Shown here: positions 5,987 through 6,060 of the stretch, piece after piece
Layout of the letters: each line of letters starts with the position of its first letter
Position numbering within the stretch: position 1 is the first letter of the stretch
Assembly: GCA_003641345.1 (NCBI GenBank)
Contig: QNAD01000137.1
Location: forward strand, 1-6,060
DNA length: 6,060 bases
From: Candidatus Zixiibacteriota bacterium
GTDB lineage: Bacteria > Zixibacteria > MSB-5A5 > GN15 > FEB-12
Reading direction: 5' to 3'
The notes under the pieces: model-generated
Databases searched by the model: none
Seen by the model: the letters and a program-made list of their open reading frames with translations, nothing else
Told to the model about the DNA's origin: nothing
Position numbers and translations under genes: made by a program

Positions 5987-6060
5987 TTTAACAACATCAT
6001 CTTTTTCACAAATTGTTCATCGTTGACTTTTAACATATAAAAATAAATTCCAGTGGATAT
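5983..6060 (-). CDS. C-terminal end of a second T9SS cargo protein (truncated by the window edge)
   Basis: Reading the minus strand from base 6060 gives 25 codons and a TGA at 5985-5983. The peptide has 'STGIYFYMLKVND' followed by 'FVKKMMLLK'. It aligns with the last 24 residues of the 721-residue neighbour ('ASGIYFYRLSVNS' ... 'KSKKMLLLK'), so it is the last strands of a T9SS type A sorting domain. The rest of the gene lies beyond the right edge and nothing can be said about its functional domain. Its stop overlaps the next gene's start by 4 bases (ATGA), so the two belong to one operon with this gene first. Frame, stop position and tail similarity all agree, despite the short visible length. 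Confidence 0.85.
   Translation of the reverse strand: MSTGIYFYMLKVNDEQFVKKMMLLK
6036..6052 (-). repeat. 17-bp direct repeat, copy 2 (encodes GIYFY of a sorting tail)
   Basis: Identical to 3874-3890 and in the matching place of the upstream cargo gene's tail. The identity drops off on both sides apart from scattered bases, which fits diverged paralogous tails more than a recent duplication. Confidence 0.7.

Overview
The window is AT-rich bacterial DNA with five protein-coding genes: three complete, and one cut by each edge. Three of the predicted proteins look exported. One (complement of 3821-5986) ends in a clear type IX secretion (T9SS, Por) C-terminal sorting domain, one cut by the right edge ends in the last strands of such a domain, and one at the left edge ends in a more divergent variant. 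Long secreted beta-proteins with tails of the 'NYPNPFN...GIYFY...KKMLLLK' style are typical of the Bacteroidota/Chlorobiota-related (FCB) lineages, such as Ignavibacteria, Marinimicrobia, Calditrichota or Cloacimonadota. I cannot place the organism more precisely by eye.

Layout. 1-1359 (+) is the C-terminal 452 residues of a large secreted protein with a fibronectin-III-like region and a sorting-type tail. A strong bidirectional terminator hairpin (1376-1408) separates it from a leftward two-gene operon. In transcription order the operon holds an NAD(P)-binding beta-hydroxyacid dehydrogenase (complement of 1739-2593) and a small ArsC/Spx-like thioredoxin-fold protein (complement of 1407-1739), joined by a one-base stop/start overlap. 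A 167-bp divergent intergenic region (2594-2760) holds the presumed promoters. Then 2761-3813 (+) encodes a secreted 350-residue two-domain beta-protein. It converges, with only 7 bp between stop codons, on a second leftward operon: the tail of a T9SS cargo protein (complement of 5983-6060, continuing off the right edge) overlaps by 4 bp the start of a 721-residue beta-propeller T9SS cargo protein (complement of 3821-5986).

How the genes relate. The window mixes envelope/secreted proteins with one small cytoplasmic redox pair. The two tandem T9SS cargo genes are probably co-expressed and may act together at the cell surface. The dehydrogenase and ArsC-like genes are translationally coupled, but no substrate can be named. 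There are no RNA genes, mobile elements, CRISPR arrays or defence genes, and no stretch over 300 bp lacks a gene. I found no convincing new biological system; the most useful leads are the overlapping cargo pair, the substituted active-site motif of the dehydrogenase, and the unassigned C-terminal domain of the 350-residue protein.
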